From contig CAVSGL010000005.1 of NCBI GenBank assembly GCA_963727465.1, positions 124,001 to 188,000 of the forward strand: a stretch of DNA of 64,000 nt. Reading direction: 5' to 3'. The stretch comes from VRUE01 sp963727465 (GTDB lineage: Bacteria > Actinomycetota > Thermoleophilia > Solirubrobacterales > 70-9). The stretch's first letter is position 1. The number at the start of each line of letters is the position of its first letter. The notes beneath the pieces are model-generated. The model was not told where the DNA came from. It saw only the letters and a program-made list of their open reading frames with translations, and searched no databases. Below are positions 47,653 through 58,201 of the stretch, piece by piece. A program made the translations under genes and the position numbers.

Positions 47653-49131
47653 TCAGGAGCGCATCGCGGGGAAAAGGACGACCTCGCGCAGGCTGCGCGC
47701 TCCCGTGAGGATCATCGCAAGCCGGTCGATGCCGAGGCCGACGCCGCCGGTCGGCGGCATTCCGTGCTCGAGCGCCTCGACGAACGCCTCGTCGTAGGGC
47801 TGCGCCTCCTCGTCGCCGCGCGCCAGCTCCTCCGCCTGCTGCTCGAAGCGGCGCCGCTGCTCGTCGGGGTCGTTGAGCTCGCTGAACGAGTTGGCGATCT
47901 CGATCCCGCCGACGAAGGCCTCCCAGCGCTCGACCAGGCCGGGCTCGGAGCGGTGCGCCTTGGCGAAGGGCGAGAGCTCGACCGGGTAATCGACGACGAA
48001 GGTCGGCTGGACGAGCTCCGGCTCGACCGACTTGGAGAGCAGGCCGTCGACCAGCTTGCCCCAGCCCTCCGCCGGGTCGGCCTCGCCCCCCATCGCCGCG
48101 GCCAGCGCCTCGCGCGTCGGGTGCTCGGCGATGTCGATGCCGGCGCGCTCGCGGATCGCCTCGCGCAGGGTGATCCGCCGCCAGGGCGGCGCCAGGTCGA
48201 TCTCGACCCCGTCGCGCTCGACCACCGTCGTCCCCAGCACCCGCTCCGCGACCTCGGCGACCAGCAGCTCGAGGTCGTGCGCGGTCTTCTCGTAGTCGGC
48301 GTAGGCCTCGTACCACTCGAGCATCGTGAACTCGGGGTTGTGCTTGTGCGAGACGCCCTCGTTGCGGAAGTCCTTGCCCAGCTCGTAGACCTTGTCGATG
48401 CCGCCGACGACGAGCCGCTTGAGGTAGAGCTCGGTCGCGATCCGCAGGTAGAAGTCGCGGTCGAGCGCGTTGTGGTGGGTCGTGAACGGGCGCGCCAGGG
48501 CGCCGCCGTAGAGCGGCTGCAGGACCGGCGTCTCGACCTCGACGAAGCCGTGCTCGTCGAGCCAGCGGCGGGTCTCGGAGATCGCCCTGGTGCGGATCAG
48601 GAAGACGCGGCGGCTCTCCTCGTTGGCGAGCAGGTCGAGCTCGCGCTGCCGGTAGCGGGTTTCGACGTCCTCGAGGCCGTGGAACTTGTCGGGCGGCGGC
48701 CGCAGGCTCTTCGCCAGCAGGCGCCAGTGGTCGATCGCCAGCGAGAGCTCGCCGCCGCGCCGCGTCGCCAGCGCCGTCCCCTCGACGCCGACGAAGTCGC
48801 CGAGGTCGAGCTCGACCAGCGCCTCGAAGGCCTCGGCGCCGAGCTTGTCGGCGGTGGCGTGGAGCTGGATCTGGCCGCTGCCGTCGCGCAGGTCGAGGAA
48901 GGCCGCCTTGCCGTGACCGCGCCGGGCGACGATCCGGCCGGCGACCCGGTGGCGCGAGTCGGTCTCCATCCCCGCCGCCAGCCCGGCGTGCGCCGCCCGC
49001 ACCTCGCCGATCTCCTCCCGTTCCTCGAACGAATGAGGAAACGGGTCGATTCCGGCCTCGCGGATCCTTTCCAGCTTCTCCCTCCGATCGCGAAGAACGT
49101 CGGAGAGCTCTTGCTCCTCGGGCTCGCTCAT
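47653..49131 (-). CDS. lysS: Lysyl-tRNA synthetase, class II
   Basis: 492 residues. The N-terminal OB-fold anticodon domain (RHRVAGRIVARRGHGKAAFLDLRDGSGQIQL) precedes class II motif 1 (FVEVETPVLQPLYGGALARPF), motif 2 (YELGKDFRNEGVSHKHNPEFTMLEWYEAY) and motif 3 (HGMPPTGGVGLGIDRLAMIL). It is a standard bacterial enzyme that charges tRNA-Lys. It begins 22 bp after the greA stop, and the pair greA-lysS is common in actinobacteria. Confidence 0.95.
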   Translation of the reverse strand: MSEPEEQELSDVLRDRREKLERIREAGIDPFPHSFEEREEIGEVRAAHAGLAAGMETDSRHRVAGRIVARRGHGKAAFLDLRDGSGQIQLHATADKLGAEAFEALVELDLGDFVGVEGTALATRRGGELSLAIDHWRLLAKSLRPPPDKFHGLEDVETRYRQRELDLLANEESRRVFLIRTRAISETRRWLDEHGFVEVETPVLQPLYGGALARPFTTHHNALDRDFYLRIATELYLKRLVVGGIDKVYELGKDFRNEGVSHKHNPEFTMLEWYEAYADYEKTAHDLELLVAEVAERVLGTTVVERDGVEIDLAPPWRRITLREAIRERAGIDIAEHPTREALAAAMGGEADPAEGWGKLVDGLLSKSVEPELVQPTFVVDYPVELSPFAKAHRSEPGLVERWEAFVGGIEIANSFSELNDPDEQRRRFEQQAEELARGDEEAQPYDEAFVEALEHGMPPTGGVGLGIDRLAMILTGARSLREVVLFPAMRS

Positions 49132-49153
49132 GCGGCCGCGAGCCTATCGGGCT

Positions 49154-49633
49154 CTAGGCCGTCTCGATCTTGGTGATTTTCAGCTTCTTCTTCGGGCCCC
49201 TGGGCGTCTCGACCTCGACGATGTCGTTGCGCTTGTGGCCGAGCAGCGCCTTGCCGATCGGCGACTCGTTGGAGAGCTTCTGCTCGGCCGGGTTGGCCTC
49301 GGTCGAGCCGACGATCTGGAACTTCTGCGAGTCGCCGCTCTTCTGGTCTTTGACGTGGACGACCGAGCCGAAGCCGACCTCGTCGGTGTCGACGTCCTTC
49401 TCGTCGATCACCGTGGCGCGCCGCAGCCGCTCTTCGAGCTGGGCGATCCGCTCCTCGAGCAGGGCCTGCTCGTTCTTCGCGTCGTCGTACTCGGCGTTCT
49501 CGGAGATGTCGCCGAACTCGCGCGCCTCCTTGATCCGTTCCGCGACCTCACGCCGTTTGGCGGTCGTCAGATACTCGATTTCCTCTTTGAGCTTCTCCAG
49601 CCCTTCCGGGGTGATTACGGCTTGACGAGTCAC
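49154..49633 (-). CDS. greA: Transcription elongation factor GreA
   Basis: 159 residues, GTG start. The N-terminal coiled coil carries the acidic tip (EFGDISENAEYDDAKNEQ) that reaches the RNA polymerase catalytic site. The C-terminal domain contains GSTEANPAEQKLSNESPIGKALLGHK. It stimulates cleavage of backtracked transcripts. Upstream, 49634-49744 is non-coding and may hold its promoter. Confidence 0.95.
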   Translation of the reverse strand: MTRQAVITPEGLEKLKEEIEYLTTAKRREVAERIKEAREFGDISENAEYDDAKNEQALLEERIAQLEERLRRATVIDEKDVDTDEVGFGSVVHVKDQKSGDSQKFQIVGSTEANPAEQKLSNESPIGKALLGHKRNDIVEVETPRGPKKKLKITKIETA

Positions 49634-49744
49634 TTTGCGCTGGACCTCAATTCGACTTTGGACGTTGTTTGCGCGGCCTGAACACCAAAAATGCCCGGGT
49701 GCGACGGCTAGCTGCGCGCCGAACCTGGGCCGGAAGTCGCGGGA

Positions 49745-50773
49745 TTATAGCGAGGGCGTGAGCCCGGCACTCAAGGGATTTTGGGCGGATGCCCGGGCGG
49801 CCACCAGCTCGCGGGCGCGGGGCAGGTCGGCGCTGCGCTGGAGCTCCTGCGCGACCTCGTCGGAGGCGCCGAGCGCCTCGACGTACCAGGGGTAGAACTT
49901 GCGCAGGTAGCGGGCGGCGCGCTCGGGCCCGAGGTGCTCCTCGGCGCGGTCGATCGTCCAGAGCAGCTCGGCGACGACCTCCTCGCGGGCGGGCGGCTCG
50001 CTGCGCCGTCCGGTCAACTCCTCGAACAGCCAGGGGTTGCCGAGCGAGCCGCGGGCGAGCATCACCGCGGCGGCGCCCGACTCGCGGTAGGCGCGGCGCG
50101 CCGCCTCGGCGCTGTCGAGGCCGCCGGAGACGATCACCGGCACCTCGATCCGCTCGACCAGCTCGCGCGTCAACGCGTAGTCCGGGCTGCCCTTGTGTTT
50201 GATCGTCGCCGCCCGCGGGTGGAAGCCGATCGCCGCGGCGCCGCCCTCCTCGGCGAGCCGTACCGCGAGCTCGTAGCCGGAGCGGTCGCCCGGCCGCAGG
50301 CCCGAGCGCAGCTTCACGCTGACCGGCAGGCCGCTGCCCTCGGTCGCGCCGCGCAGCAGGGCCAACCCCAGCTCGGGGTCGGCGAGCAGCTGCACGCCGG
50401 CGCCGGTCTTGCGCACCTTGCGCACCGGGCAGCCCATGTTGATGTCGATCAGGTCGGCGCCGGCCTCGGCCGCGATCGCCGCCCCGGAGCGCATCACCTC
50501 GGGATCGTGGCCGAAGAGCTGCACCGAGACCGGGTGCTCGTCCGGGTGGATCCGCATCAGCTCGCGCAGCGTGCGCTCGTTGCGGTAATGCAGGCCGAAG
50601 CTCGAGATCATCTCCGAGACGGCGAGGCCCGCCCCGTATCGTTTCGCCTGCAAACGCACGAACCAGTTGCCGATCCCCGCCAGCGGCGCCAGCAGGACCC
50701 GGTTCTCGATCCGCACGCCGCCGATCTCGAAGGGATCGGTCAGGGGCGGCTGGGTGTCAGGCGTTCCTTTCAT
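49745..50773 (-). CDS. dusB: tRNA-dihydrouridine synthase (DusB-like)
   Basis: 342 residues, FMN-dependent TIM barrel. Motifs are VLLAPLAGIGNWFVR, DINMGCPVRKVRKTGAGVQLL (catalytic Cys and Lys region), GFHPRAATIKHKGSPDY, VIVSGGLDSAEAA and VMLARGSLGNPWLFEEL. It reduces uridine in the tRNA D-loop with NADPH. Its start lies inside the coaX 3' end (17-bp overlap), so the two are coupled. Confidence 0.93.
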   Translation of the reverse strand: MKGTPDTQPPLTDPFEIGGVRIENRVLLAPLAGIGNWFVRLQAKRYGAGLAVSEMISSFGLHYRNERTLRELMRIHPDEHPVSVQLFGHDPEVMRSGAAIAAEAGADLIDINMGCPVRKVRKTGAGVQLLADPELGLALLRGATEGSGLPVSVKLRSGLRPGDRSGYELAVRLAEEGGAAAIGFHPRAATIKHKGSPDYALTRELVERIEVPVIVSGGLDSAEAARRAYRESGAAAVMLARGSLGNPWLFEELTGRRSEPPAREEVVAELLWTIDRAEEHLGPERAARYLRKFYPWYVEALGASDEVAQELQRSADLPRARELVAARASAQNPLSAGLTPSL

Positions 50774-51518
50774 GGATCAGGCGCAGGCCCTTCAGGGTAA
50801 GCATCTCGTCGACCTCCTCGATCGTGTCCGTGAAGGGGACGATCACGCCGGCGAGGCCGCCGGTGGCGATCACCTCGGTCTCGCCGAGCTCTTCTTCGAT
50901 CCGCCGCACGACCCCGTCGATCATCCCGGCGAAGCCGAAGACGAAGCCGGACTGGATCGCGGCGCGGCTCGAGCGGCCGATCGCGGTCTCCGGTTCCTCG
51001 AGGTCGATGCGGCCGATCCGCGCGGCGCGGTCGATCAGCGCCGTCAGCGAGATCTCCAGGCCGGGACCGATCGCGCCGCCGAGGTAGTGGCCATCCGCGG
51101 AGACGGCGTCGATGTTGATCCCGGTGCCGAAGTCGACGACGACGCAGGCGCCGCCGAAGCGCTCGTAGGCGGCGATCGCGTTGACCAGGCGGTCGGCGCC
51201 GACCTCCAGCGGGTTGTCGATGCGGATCGGCATGCCCGTCTTGACCCCGGGCTCGATCGTCAGGCAGCCGGCGTCGAGGTAGCGCGCCGTCATCTGCTCG
51301 TAGTTGACGCCGAGCGGCGGCACGACCGAGGAGACGCAGACGGCGTCGAGGTCGGCGAGGCTCATCCCGCAGAGGCCGAAGAGCGCGGCGATCTTCTCCG
51401 CCAGCTCGTCGCCCGTCGCCCCGGACCGCGTCTGAAAGCGCCAGTGCTCGACCAGGCGCTCGCCGTCGAAGGCGCCGAGGTGCGTCTGGGTGTTGCCGAC
51501 GTCGACCGCGAGCAGCAT
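50757..51518 (-). CDS. coaX: Type III pantothenate kinase
   Basis: 253 residues of the ASKHA fold. The N-terminal phosphate loop is LLAVDVGNTQTHLGAF. Further motifs are VSSVVPPLG, NPLEVGADRLVNAIAAYERFGGACVVVDFGTGINIDAVS and YLGGAIGPGLEIS. It phosphorylates pantothenate in CoA synthesis and, in this family, needs a monovalent cation. It is transcribed with dusB and diverges from the GST-like gene 28 bp away. Confidence 0.95.
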   Translation of the reverse strand: MLLAVDVGNTQTHLGAFDGERLVEHWRFQTRSGATGDELAEKIAALFGLCGMSLADLDAVCVSSVVPPLGVNYEQMTARYLDAGCLTIEPGVKTGMPIRIDNPLEVGADRLVNAIAAYERFGGACVVVDFGTGINIDAVSADGHYLGGAIGPGLEISLTALIDRAARIGRIDLEEPETAIGRSSRAAIQSGFVFGFAGMIDGVVRRIEEELGETEVIATGGLAGVIVPFTDTIEEVDEMLTLKGLRLIHERNA

Positions 51519-51546
51519 CTGCGCAGCGAGTCTATGATGGCTCGCC

Positions 51547-52302
51547 GTGGAGGCGCGGCTCTACGTAATCCCCGGTTCCCATCCCTCGATGGCGGCGCGG
51601 CTGATGCTCGAGGCGAAGGGCATCCCCTACAAGCGCACCGACCTGATGCCGGTGATCTCGAAGGGAGCCCTGCGCGTGTTCGGCTTCCCCGGCATCACCG
51701 TGCCGGCGCTGAAGCTCGACGGCCGCCGCATCCAGGGCACCGGCGAGATCGCCCGCGAGCTCGACCGGCTGCGGCCCGAGCCGCGCCTGGTCCCCGAGGA
51801 TCCAGAGCAGCTGGCCGCGGTCGAAGCGGCGGAGCGCTTCGGCGACACCGACCTCCAGGCGCCCGTGCGCGCGATCCTCTGGTGGGCGCTGCGCAAGGAC
51901 AGGTCGCCGCTGCGCAGCTACTCGGAGGGAGCGAAGCTGGGCATTCCGACCGGCCTCGCGGTAAAGACGGCAGCGCCGATCGTCGCCGCCGCGGCGCGCC
52001 TCAACGGGGCTACCGACGACAACGTGCGCCGCAGCCTGGCCGAGCTGCCGGCGATGCTCCAGCGGATCGACGACTGGATCGCGGCCGGCACGATCGGCGG
52101 CGAGCAGCCGAACGTCGCCGACTTCCAGATCGCCCCCAGCCTGCGCCTGGCGATGACGCTCGACGACCTGCGCCCCGCGATCGAGCCTCGTCCCGCGGGT
52201 CAACTGGCGCTGCGCCTCGTCCCGGACTACCCCGGCCACACCCCGCCCGTCCTCCCGCCCGCCTGGCTTCAACCTCTGCGCAGCGAGACCGCCGCGGCCT
52301 GA
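51547..52302 (+). CDS. Glutathione S-transferase-like protein
   Basis: 251 residues from GTG 51547. A thioredoxin-like N-terminal domain (EARLYVIPGSHPSMAARLMLEAKGIPYKRTDL, FPGITVPALKLDGRRIQGTGEIARELDRL) and a helical C-terminal domain match the GST fold. Ser in PGSHPS is at the usual activating position. Actinobacteria generally lack glutathione, so another thiol or a non-enzymatic role is likely. It converges with folK across an imperfect palindrome. Confidence 0.78.
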   Translation: MEARLYVIPGSHPSMAARLMLEAKGIPYKRTDLMPVISKGALRVFGFPGITVPALKLDGRRIQGTGEIARELDRLRPEPRLVPEDPEQLAAVEAAERFGDTDLQAPVRAILWWALRKDRSPLRSYSEGAKLGIPTGLAVKTAAPIVAAAARLNGATDDNVRRSLAELPAMLQRIDDWIAAGTIGGEQPNVADFQIAPSLRLAMTLDDLRPAIEPRPAGQLALRLVPDYPGHTPPVLPPAWLQPLRSETAAA

Positions 52303-52304
52303 CG

Positions 52305-52346
52305 CATCCAACATTCACCACACTCAGGTGTGGTCAAAGTTGGATG
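52305..52346. repeat. Imperfect palindrome between GST-like gene and folK (family F)
   Basis: CATCCAACATTCACCACAC (52305-52323), loop TCAG, GTGTGGTCAAAGTTGGATG (52328-52346); 17 of 19 positions pair. The right arm encodes the last codons and TGA stop of folK. It may serve as a bidirectional terminator for the convergent genes. Confidence 0.75.
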
Positions 52347-52846
52347 GGCGAGCGCTCGACGCGTTCGCCGGGGCCGAGCGCCGCGAGGGCGTCGGTTAGG
52401 CGCGTGCCGTCGGGCAGGGTGAGGTCGGGGGCGAGCTCGAGCAGGGGGACGAGGACGAAGCGGCGGCTCGTCACCTCGGCGTGCGGCAGGGTGAGGCGGT
52501 CCGTGCGCAGCTCGAGGTCGCCGAGCAGGAGCAGGTCGACGTCGAGCGGGCGCGGGCTGTGGCGGGGGGACTCGAAGTCGCGTCCGCGCTCGGACTCGAT
52601 CCGCTTGCAGGCGTCGAGCAGGGCCTCGGGCTCGAGCTCGGTGCGGATCCGAACCGCCGCGTTGAGGAAGTGCGGCTGGTCGAGCACCTCGCCGACCGGC
52701 TCGGTCTCGTACGCCGAGGAGACGGCCTCGACCTCGACCCCGCTCGCCTCCAGCAGCTCGATCGCCGCCCGCAGGTGCCCCGCCCGGTCGCCGACGTTCG
52801 ACCCGAGGCCCAGGTAGCCGGTCAGCGTTCGTTGTTTGTCAGGCAT
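52334..52846 (-). CDS. folK: Hydroxymethyldihydropterin pyrophosphokinase
   Basis: 170 residues, the usual length. Motifs are YLGLGSNVGDRAGHL, VSSAYETEPVG, QPHFLNAAVRI, and the active-site SPRHSPRPLDVDLLLLG with LPHAEVTSRRFVLVPLLEL. It transfers pyrophosphate from ATP to 6-hydroxymethyl-dihydropterin in folate synthesis. It is last in the run folP-folB-folK, with 28 bp from folB. Confidence 0.95.
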   Translation of the reverse strand: MPDKQRTLTGYLGLGSNVGDRAGHLRAAIELLEASGVEVEAVSSAYETEPVGEVLDQPHFLNAAVRIRTELEPEALLDACKRIESERGRDFESPRHSPRPLDVDLLLLGDLELRTDRLTLPHAEVTSRRFVLVPLLELAPDLTLPDGTRLTDALAALGPGERVERSPIQL

Positions 52847-52874
52847 GGGCAGACAAAGGGCGAACGCGCGAAGC

Positions 52875-53303
52875 TCAGGACTCCTCGTCGCCGCCCTCGT
52901 CGTCCTCGCTGCGCTCCTGGGTGACCTCGACGCCGACCTCCTGGATCGAGAGCGGCAGCGGCGGCTCGGGCTTGGCGGCGCGGACGCGGACCGACTCGCA
53001 GCCGTAGCGCTCGACCAGGCGCCCGCCGACCACCTGGGCGAGGCGCTCCAGCGTGCGGTAGCTGCGCTCGGTGGCGGCGAGGGCGACGATGTCGCAGACC
53101 TCGGCGTAGTCGACCGTGTCCTCGATCCGGTCGGTGAGCACGGCGTCGCAGTCGGGGACGTCGAAGGAGAGGTCGAACTCGAGCCGCTGGCCGACCTCCT
53201 GCTCGGCGTCGCTGACGCCGTGGTGGGTGTAGATCGAGACCCCGCGCAGGTCGACCTCGACCCGCGACTCGATCCCGTTGCCGTTCGGCTCGTCCATGCT
53301 CAC
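52875..53303 (-). CDS. folB: Dihydroneopterin aldolase
   Basis: 142 residues. The core is VDLRGVSIYTHHGVSDAEQEVGQRLEFDLSFDV, DTVDYAEVCDIV and ERLAQVVGGRLVERY; the catalytic Lys is in VRAAKPEPPLPL. It converts dihydroneopterin to hydroxymethyl-dihydropterin. There is an acidic C-terminal tail (SEDDEGGDEES). ATG at 53303 or 53297 are both possible. It is 18 bp from folP. Confidence 0.93.
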   Translation of the reverse strand: MSMDEPNGNGIESRVEVDLRGVSIYTHHGVSDAEQEVGQRLEFDLSFDVPDCDAVLTDRIEDTVDYAEVCDIVALAATERSYRTLERLAQVVGGRLVERYGCESVRVRAAKPEPPLPLSIQEVGVEVTQERSEDDEGGDEES

Positions 53304-53321
53304 AAGGCCTCAGGCTGCAAC

Positions 53322-54125
53322 CTACCCGAGGATCGCGCTCGCCACCTTCATCGCCTGCGCCGCCTCGGCCACGTCGTGGACGCGCAGCACGTCGGCGCCC
53401 TCGGCGGCGGCGAGGATCGAGGTGGCGATCGTGCCCCCGAGTCGCTGCTCGACCGGCGAGCCGTCGATCTTGCCGATGAAGCTCTTGCGCGAGGTCCCGA
53501 TCACCAGCGGCCGCCCGAGCTCGCGCAGCTCATCGAGCCGGCGCAGCAGCTCCAGGTTGTGGTCGAGGCTCTTGCCGAAGCCGATTCCCGGATCGAGCCA
53601 GATCCGCTCCTCGGCCACACCAGCCGCGACCGCCACCTCCATCCGCTCGGCGAGGAACGCCTTCACGTCCTCGACCACGTCGTCGTAGCGCGGGTTCTCC
53701 TGCATCGTCCGCGGCTCGCCCTGCATGTGCATGAGGACCAGCCCCGCCTCGTGTTCGGCGCAGAGCGCCGCGATCTCGGGATCGTGCCGCAGCGCCGTCA
53801 CGTCGTTGACGATCGCCGCCCCCGCATCCAGCGCCGCCCGCGCGACCTCCACCTTCGAGGTGTCGATCGAAACCGTCGCCTTCCCCACCAACCCTTCGAC
53901 CACCGGCAAGACCCGTGCCAGCTCCTCGCCGGCGCTCACTTCCTCCGCCCCAGGCCGAGTCGATTCCCCTCCGACATCCAACAGATCGGCCCCATCCCGC
54001 ACCAGCTCCCGCCCATGCCGAACCGCGGCCTCGGGATCGAGGTACCGCCCCCCATCCGAGAACGAGTCCGGCGTCACGTTGACGACGCCCATGAGCTTGG
54101 GATCGATGGATGACTTCGGGTTCAT
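53322..54125 (-). CDS. folP: Dihydropteroate synthase
   Basis: 267 residues, TIM barrel. Signatures are LMGVVNVTPDSFSDGGRYLDPEAAVRHG, DLLDVGGESTRPGAEEVSAGEEL, IVNDVTALRHDP, LVLMHMQGEPRTMQ and IGTSRKSFIG. It joins p-aminobenzoate to the pterin and is the sulfonamide target. The loop residues typical of sensitive enzymes are present. It begins the folate run, separated from ftsH by family A repeat 5. Confidence 0.95.
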   Translation of the reverse strand: MNPKSSIDPKLMGVVNVTPDSFSDGGRYLDPEAAVRHGRELVRDGADLLDVGGESTRPGAEEVSAGEELARVLPVVEGLVGKATVSIDTSKVEVARAALDAGAAIVNDVTALRHDPEIAALCAEHEAGLVLMHMQGEPRTMQENPRYDDVVEDVKAFLAERMEVAVAAGVAEERIWLDPGIGFGKSLDHNLELLRRLDELRELGRPLVIGTSRKSFIGKIDGSPVEQRLGGTIATSILAAAEGADVLRVHDVAEAAQAMKVASAILG

Positions 54126-54199
54126 GAGAGAAGTATCGCGAGCGCTCCTCGCGCGGGTGGCGCGCGGAGGGGGTGTCCGGGCGACAGGACCCGCGCGCT

Positions 54200-54250
54200 G
54201 AGCGCGGTCGAGGTTTTAACCGCTATGCGAGGAAAAGCTCTACCGCGCTC
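54200..54250. repeat. Palindromic repeat family A, copy 5
   Basis: GAGCGCGGTCGAGGTTTT (54200-54217) pairs with AAAAGCTCTACCGCGCTC (54233-54250) with two mismatches; loop AACCGCTATGCGAGG. It lies just downstream of the ftsH stop and upstream of folP. Confidence 0.88.
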
Positions 54251-54256
54251 AGGGGG

Positions 54257-56221
<1,965 letters not shown>

Positions 56222-56280
56222 AGGGAAAAATCAGCGTACCAGGGCGGTTTCGGCTGTCCGGGCGGGCTGGCTCATCGGCG

Positions 56281-56805
56281 TCACTCGTTCAACGCCGCGA
56301 CGTAATCGAGGTTGCGGTAGCGCTGGGCGTGATCGAGTCCGTAGCCGACGGCGAAGCGGTCCGGGATGCGGAAGCCGACGTAGCGGGGCTCGAGGTCGAC
56401 GCGCAGCCGGTCGGGCTTGGTCAGCAGCGCGCAGGCCTCGAGCGAGGCCGGCGAGCGCGCGTTGAGGTTGCGCATCAGGTACTGGAGGGTGAGCCCGGAG
56501 TCGATGATGTCCTCGACGATCAGCACGTGGCGGCCCTCGATCGGGGCGTCGAGGTCCTTGAGGATCCGCACGACGCCGGAGGAGTCGGTCTGCGAGCCGT
56601 AGCTGGAGACCGCCATGAAGTCGATCTCGCAGGCGAGGTCGAGGTGCCGCATCAGGTCGGCGAGGAAGATCACGGCGCCCTTCAGCACGCCGATCATGAA
56701 CAGGTCGCGTCCGGCGTAGTCGGCGCTGATCTCGCTGCCGAGCTCGGCCACGCGCCGCTTCAGGTCCTCGCCGGAGACGAGGGTCTCGCCGATCGGGTCG
56801 CTCAC
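56281..56805 (-). CDS. hpt: Hypoxanthine phosphoribosyltransferase
   Basis: 174 residues from GTG 56805 (SDPIGETLVSGEDLKRRV), the family length. The flexible loop (MAVSSYGSQTDSSG) and PRPP loop (VLIVEDIIDSGLTLQYL) are intact, followed by CALLTKPDRLRVDLEPRYVGFRIPDRFAVGYGLD. It salvages hypoxanthine and guanine. The gene sits 23 bp after the SRPBCC gene and 59 bp before ftsH. Confidence 0.95.
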   Translation of the reverse strand: MSDPIGETLVSGEDLKRRVAELGSEISADYAGRDLFMIGVLKGAVIFLADLMRHLDLACEIDFMAVSSYGSQTDSSGVVRILKDLDAPIEGRHVLIVEDIIDSGLTLQYLMRNLNARSPASLEACALLTKPDRLRVDLEPRYVGFRIPDRFAVGYGLDHAQRYRNLDYVAALNE

Positions 56806-56828
56806 GCGCGGCAGTCTAGGGCCGGGGG

Positions 56829-57323
56829 TCAGGCGCGCGCCGTCCGCCGCGCGGCGCGGCGGCGCTCTGCCTCGATGCGGCGCTGCTCCTGCTCGACCTG
56901 GCGCTTCAGCTGCTGGAGGGTGCGCCGCATCTGGCGGCGCATGACGGGAGCCGCCGCGAGCTCGGTGAGCAGTCCCGCGATGCCGCCGCCGATGACGCCG
57001 AAGGCGAAGCGGTACTCCACCTTGGTGCGGCCCTCGCCCCGTTCGCGGACGCGGAAGCGACCGCGGTGGTCGACGCCGGTGACCGAGTGCCAGGCGATGT
57101 CGAAGGGCTCGTTCCACTCAACCATCTCGACCAGGCCGCCGACCTCGGCGGCGCCGACCCGGACCAGGATCCGGTAGCGGGCGCCGAGCCCGTTCGGCTT
57201 CTCGCCGACCACCTCCCAGTGGGTTATCCCCGACATGAAGCGCAGGTAGTTCTCCGGGTCCTCCAGGTAGTGCCAGACCGTCTCCGGCTGGGCCGCGATC
57301 GGTGTCGACTGGTCGATCCTCAT
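56829..57323 (-). CDS. SRPBCC (START-like) lipid/polyketide-binding protein
   Basis: 164 residues from ATG 57323 (MRIDQSTPIAAQPETVWHYLEDPENYLRFM). The helix-grip fold is shown by the N-terminal ligand-cavity helix, GITHWEVVGEKPNGLGARYRI, DIAWHSVTGVDHRGRFRV, and the long C-terminal helix, which is unusually extended and Arg/Glu-rich (QLKRQVEQEQRRIEAERRRAARR). It probably binds a hydrophobic ligand. The ATG overlaps the acyltransferase stop by 4 bp. Confidence 0.8.
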   Translation of the reverse strand: MRIDQSTPIAAQPETVWHYLEDPENYLRFMSGITHWEVVGEKPNGLGARYRILVRVGAAEVGGLVEMVEWNEPFDIAWHSVTGVDHRGRFRVRERGEGRTKVEYRFAFGVIGGGIAGLLTELAAAPVMRRQMRRTLQQLKRQVEQEQRRIEAERRRAARRTARA

Positions 57324-58192
57324 CCGATCACCGGGAAACGGCGCTCGGCGGCGAGACCGTCGAGCGCCTCCTGCATCTGCGCGGTGACCTGCGCGTAGAC
57401 CTCGTCGACGTCCGGATCGGGGCCGAACTCCTTCTCCAGGTCGATCGGCGGCAGCACCTCGATCGTGATCTTCGCCGGCAGCGGCAGGTGGCCGCCGAAG
57501 TCGCCGACGTTCAGCCCCCACGGCGCGGCGATCGAGATCGGCAGCACCTTGAGCCGGGCCAACCTGTCGAGCCGCAGCGCCTTCGCCAGCCGGTGGCCGC
57601 GGCTGAGGAAGAGCGCGGTCTCCTGGCCGCCGATCGAGACCACGGGGACGATCGGCACGCCGGCGTCCAGAGCCAGGCGGACGAAGCCCTTGCGGCCGGC
57701 GAAGTCGATCCTGGCGCTCTGCCAGCTCGGCCGGTGGGTCTCCCAGTCTCCGCCGGGGTAGACGAGCACCGGCGCGCCGGCGGCGAGCGCCTTCTCGGCG
57801 TGCTCGTGCGAGGCGCTCAGCGTGCCCGATTTGCGCAGCATTTCGCCCGCCAGCGGCCAGGCGATCGCGAGGTTGTGGGCGAGCTGGTGGAAGGGGCGCT
57901 CGACGCCGAAGTAGGTGGAGAAGGCGAGCGAGAAGATGAAGGTGTCGACGATCACGTTGCCGCCGGAGTGGTTGCCGACCAGCAGCGCCGGGCGGTCGGC
58001 GGGGACGTTGCCGATGTCGCGCACATCGGCGCGGAAGTAGAAGGTCGAGAGCAGCCAGAGCAGCGGCAGCGCCTCACGGAGGTAGTCGGGGTCGCGGTCC
58101 TCGAGCTGGGCGCTGAGGCGATCCGCGACGCGGTCCTTGACGAAGCCCACCGCCTTCGAGGCGAGCCCTTGAGGCGCCTCCACGTAATACAT
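57320..58192 (-). CDS. Lysophospholipid acyltransferase-family protein
   Basis: 290 residues. The acceptor motif NHSGGNVIVD is the NHSGG variant seen in actinobacterial acyltransferases rather than the classic HxxxxD box. LVYPGGDWETHRP stands for the FPEGTR block, and VPIVPVVSIGGQETALFL follows. Likely acylates a lysolipid or glycerol backbone. It is coupled to an SRPBCC lipid-binding protein and follows the SCP2-hydrolase gene by 9 bp, suggesting a lipid-handling set inside the tilS-ftsH operon. Confidence 0.82.
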   Translation of the reverse strand: MYYVEAPQGLASKAVGFVKDRVADRLSAQLEDRDPDYLREALPLLWLLSTFYFRADVRDIGNVPADRPALLVGNHSGGNVIVDTFIFSLAFSTYFGVERPFHQLAHNLAIAWPLAGEMLRKSGTLSASHEHAEKALAAGAPVLVYPGGDWETHRPSWQSARIDFAGRKGFVRLALDAGVPIVPVVSIGGQETALFLSRGHRLAKALRLDRLARLKVLPISIAAPWGLNVGDFGGHLPLPAKITIEVLPPIDLEKEFGPDPDVDEVYAQVTAQMQEALDGLAAERRFPVIG

Positions 58193-58201
58193 GGGACGAT
58201 C

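Noticed and set aside
51547..52302. Assigning glutathione-dependent detoxification
   Set aside because: The fold is GST-like, but actinobacteria usually use mycothiol and no glutathione synthesis gene is visible here.
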